This document shows, piece after piece, positions 60,972-64,000 of a DNA stretch of 64,000 nucleotides. Every line of letters starts with the position of its first letter. Position 1 is the stretch's first letter. Below the pieces are notes generated by a model. That model was not told the origin of the DNA, did no database searches, and saw only the letters and a program-made list of their open reading frames with translations. Source of the stretch: Trichobilharzia regenti. Lineage: Eukaryota; Platyhelminthes; Trematoda; Strigeidida; Schistosomatidae. The DNA is taken from positions 16,781,925 to 16,845,924 of the forward strand of contig OX235266.1 of the NCBI GenBank assembly GCA_944472135.2, in the 5' to 3' direction. Made by a program: the position numbers and the translations under genes.

Positions 60972-63685
60972 TAGATATATAGCTTATATTTATATACATA
61001 TATACGGTTTATGTTTTATCTAGGAAAAACGGCTTTTCCACTTTAGTTAGACTATAATTTCCTTCCCATCCTCCCCAGCAATGTTTATTATTATCAGTAT
61101 GATTATCATATACGAGTTAATAATCGTTCAGTTTATTTCCACCTCATGCCTAACTTATGCATCATGTGTGTATAGGGATTTAATGTTTCTCCGTTGCATA
61201 GAACTCGTGTTTACGAAGGTTGTAATGTTGTGTGCCAATAATTCTTAAAAAGCTTCTAACTGACTAGTTAGTAAATCTTGTTTTATTATTTCTATAGGGG
61301 TGAGTGTATTAATATGCCTACTGCCTTTATTTTAACACTTATCTTTGCTCACTGATAAAACAGGCTTCACACAAAGACTCGGGTTCATGTGAATCATGTC
61401 TCTTAATCATCATTCGTAGTTATTCATTAATCATTCATGTTTCCTGATGTATTAATATTAATATTGATATTATTACTAAATATCTACTATCTAACACCCT
61501 TAATATGTTCGTTTATTATACATTAACAATAATCATTATTATAATTCATGTTTATATGTGGTTCTAATAGTTTCATTGACGTAAAATATATTTTTGAGTA
61601 AAAAAAGTCAATTTATTCTGTAATAAAAGCATTATATGTATATAGATTATATCACCATATAAAACCTGATAGGCGTCTTTCTGTTACTATGCCCACTCAA
61701 CATCCTGCAGCATTTTATTTTCAATATTTTATTCTTTTGCGTTCCAAGTAGAGCATAGGACTTCAGGTTTAATCTTTAAAGTTTCAATCAGTAACGGTGG
61801 TGTCGCTCTTTTTTTTTAACGGAATGTTGAGGTTACTGGCCTCACGCTAGCCCAACCTTCCCTTGTTGCCTTGTTGGTCAGGGTTCAAGACCCGAACCAC
61901 TTGGGGCGTTGTTGGCAAATATTCTATCGCTGGACCGCCAACGACGCACATCCTGCAGAAAATTTTCACATGAATTTTTTCTTAATGTATAGCCCTGTTA
62001 TGTGTAGGCAAATCAGATTTTGTAGCTTTCTAGATAGTTATTATGTGTATAATTTAAGTGTGATTGTTTGTACTTCATGTGATGATTGATATTAGTTCTG
62101 TCGAATAATCGGGTAGTGATGGAGAGTGCAGACTAAGAACTCTCTGTTCGGCCTCGCCTTCACATTCACAAAATAAAATCAGTTTAACACACTATGATTT
62201 TTTAAATTATGGATTCTGTGATAAGTGTACACGTATATTGCCTTGAAACTTTTGATACCTATCTTTTCTTCACAGTGTAATTTCTTATTTTGTAATATTC
62301 CCTGAAAAATATTTAAACCGTGAATTTTGTATTCTTGACTTCCGGTTGCACGATAATGTATTTGGATGGGATGGTTTTAGGATTATTTTTAGTGATTGGC
62401 GTCTGTTGTAGTTATGACGAGTTTCATTAACACCAGGGTGCAATTCGTTACGGATGTCAGTGTAAGAGGTGTAGTAGTTTCTCCCGTAATCCGTGTTGGT
62501 TTGGGTTGAATGTAAGGCGTGTAAATGCGTTCTTCCACATCAGGAGAGAGTCTGTAATCCGTAGCAAAATAAATTTTCGAAAGTAGTTACAATTGAACTT
62601 CATTAATTGTAATCTTTTCCTTACCTACGTTGTATGTGTCGACCGGAAGCTTTCGTGGGGGTTGTCCCACACTTAACTGTCGTCTTTGAAGTGTGCAATA
62701 GAAACCATTGGTTTCTGTTTTTGTATCTCAATTGCAATGAGTTGGCCGCTTGAGAACGCTCCACCTTCCTTCACTCGACATCGTACTCGTATGTGTTTCA
62801 TTCTTATTTCAAGCCTAGAGAATCGCAAACATTGTATAATTGTGGACCCTGTTGTTGTCACTTCAGTCGTGAACAGATGCAGTTTTATCATTAATGCATT
62901 CGACTGGCGAGCCTGGAAAACCACATGTTTTAATGTCAGTAACTGTTAAATGAGAGTAACCGACTTGTCTTAGTCACATGCTGCTGTAAGCTTTTTGAAG
63001 AGGGATAGTCATGTAGAAGTGCCGATATTCCGTTTTTTTCCATCTGCAATTTTTGTCATTAAATTTTCGTATTCATAAGAAGTCCTCATTTAGATATCCA
63101 GAACAAGGAGTGACGTGACTTTGCGAAGATACTCCCCGTTCAATTTCATTTAGTACGTCTGTACAATCACGACTATAGATAATTTGTTTTTTTGAATGTG
63201 TCTACTAGGTAACTGGTAGAATAAATATGGAGTCGTTAAGATCAGTGATTGTTAGTCAAGTTATAGTGTAGAAGCATGGTAACGGTCGCACAGTAACGAC
63301 AAATTCTTGCAAAGGGATCATCACATTAAATGCAGAAATAGAAAAGTGGTAATATTACACGTCAGAATTGAGTTGGGTGGAAAAAGTGAATGAACTTCCT
63401 TCCACATTTTATGCTTATTGACAATTGTAATGTTTATAAACGGGTTAGCATAAAGAAAGGAGGTGAGGTTGGACAGGTTTCTTCTGTTAACAAAGCTAAG
63501 GCTTTTGAAATAACAGAGAAGGTTTTGTAGCTGAAGTCTTAGTATAAGACTTGCACCGAATGTCTCGAAGAATGATGTGAAAGCTTCGCAAATAAATCAA
63601 CTAACTCAAAGACCCCACTACTAATTCAGAGCTAAGACTTCTTTATTTCTTGTGGTGTTGGAACATAGTAGTTGTTAGGTCTCGT
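60972..63685. other. 3' UTR and downstream intergenic region
   Basis: Probably starts with the hnRNP L 3' UTR. Candidate AATAAA signals are at about 61622 and 62170. A T run near 61810 and short AT-rich tracts are visible. No further gene is recognised; the frames at 62673-62949 on the two strands mirror each other and look fortuitous. Confidence 0.5.
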
Positions 63686-63865
63686 CATGAACTGATATCA
63701 GCATTAGAGAACCATTGGGAGATCCGAGAGTACTTTACAGATGTTTCATCCTAGTCTGGAGCTCATCAGCGTCATGCACATACTGGGGTTCAAAAGGGAA
63801 ACTCTGGTTACAAAGTGAGCTCTGCTGTACTATTCATTCATTGGGAACCAATTCGATAGCCCGTG
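63686..63865 (-). mobile_element. tRNA-derived SINE (family 2) copy F
   Basis: The minus strand has a B-box-like stretch (CTTTTGAACCCCAG), then CGCTGATGAGCTCCAGACTA and GGATGAAACATCTG (63745-63775), a hammerhead-like core with canonical CTGATGAG and GAAAC, and the family tail with CCAATGGTTCTCT. The stems are partly degraded. Confidence 0.65.
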
Positions 63866-64000
63866 AATTCTAACTTTGTCTGATTCACAGCCGCCATCCA
63901 ATGTCATAATATTCGCCAGAATATTTGTCTTGTAGAAAGATAGTGCAAGAGAAGTCGTTGATAGGAAGGATTTAAGATAACCAATAAGTGTTAGTGAATC
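63866..64000. other. Right edge, nothing recognised
   Basis: No supported feature in the last 135 bases. Confidence 0.4.

Noticed and set aside
62673..62949. Overlapping frames on both strands downstream of hnRNP L
   Set aside because: They mirror each other over the same segment with no recognisable motif; probably fortuitous.

Overview
This is a eukaryotic window of about 64 kb, AT-rich and crowded with repeats. It almost certainly comes from a blood fluke (genus Schistosoma or a close relative). The best evidence is a tRNA-headed SINE carrying a hammerhead ribozyme of the Sm-alpha type (about 44.0-44.2 kb), supported by many RTE-type LINE copies with CAGA-repeat tails, Penelope-like elements, two nested CR1/Jockey-like LINEs and short GT-AG exons. 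I see no bacterial features, operons or CRISPR.

Two host genes can be read. On the minus strand, 20.1 kb down to the left edge, is a gene for an Obg-family GTPase of the GTPBP10 (mitochondrial ribosome assembly) type. Four coding exons are visible (19971-20144, 15888-16166, 7496-7670, 532-854). Their junction phases agree, and the 3' exons lie outside the window. Its introns of 3.8, 8.2 and 6.6 kb are almost entirely transposon debris. On the plus strand, 55985-60834 (possibly 60971), is an hnRNP L / PTB-family RNA-binding protein with four RRMs in three exons; the spliced model is 1998 nt in one open frame.

The middle of the window (about 22-53 kb) is a nest of retrotransposons. Two related CR1/Jockey-like LINEs (about 30.6-43.4 kb and 44.2-50.7 kb) each have a coiled-coil ORF1 and an endonuclease-RT ORF2. 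In each, ORF2 is broken by the same LTR family. In the first LINE the insertion is LTR-gag-LTR-gag-LTR (33789-41411) with a perfect 5-bp target duplication. In the second it is a solo LTR (47736-48101) with a nearly perfect 5-bp duplication. A third, minus-strand copy (50690-53219) is truncated. These elements encode only a 651-residue BEL/Pao-like Gag (DUF1759 type) ending in a hydrophobic segment. They show no protease, RT or integrase, so they look like non-autonomous gag-only elements. Their 3' region carries a 193-bp tandem repeat, and each repeat holds a hairpin that shows covariation between copies.

The left third (0-24 kb) holds Penelope-like fragments (RT and GIY-YIG endonuclease), at least six RTE pieces (four with recognisable target duplications of 8-16 bp), fragments of another LINE with an ATT-repeat tail, and several tRNA-derived SINE families. 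At least two further SINE families also show hammerhead-like cores. One SINE insertion contains a perfect 44-bp-arm hairpin. All calls are from reading the sequence by eye; no database search was possible.
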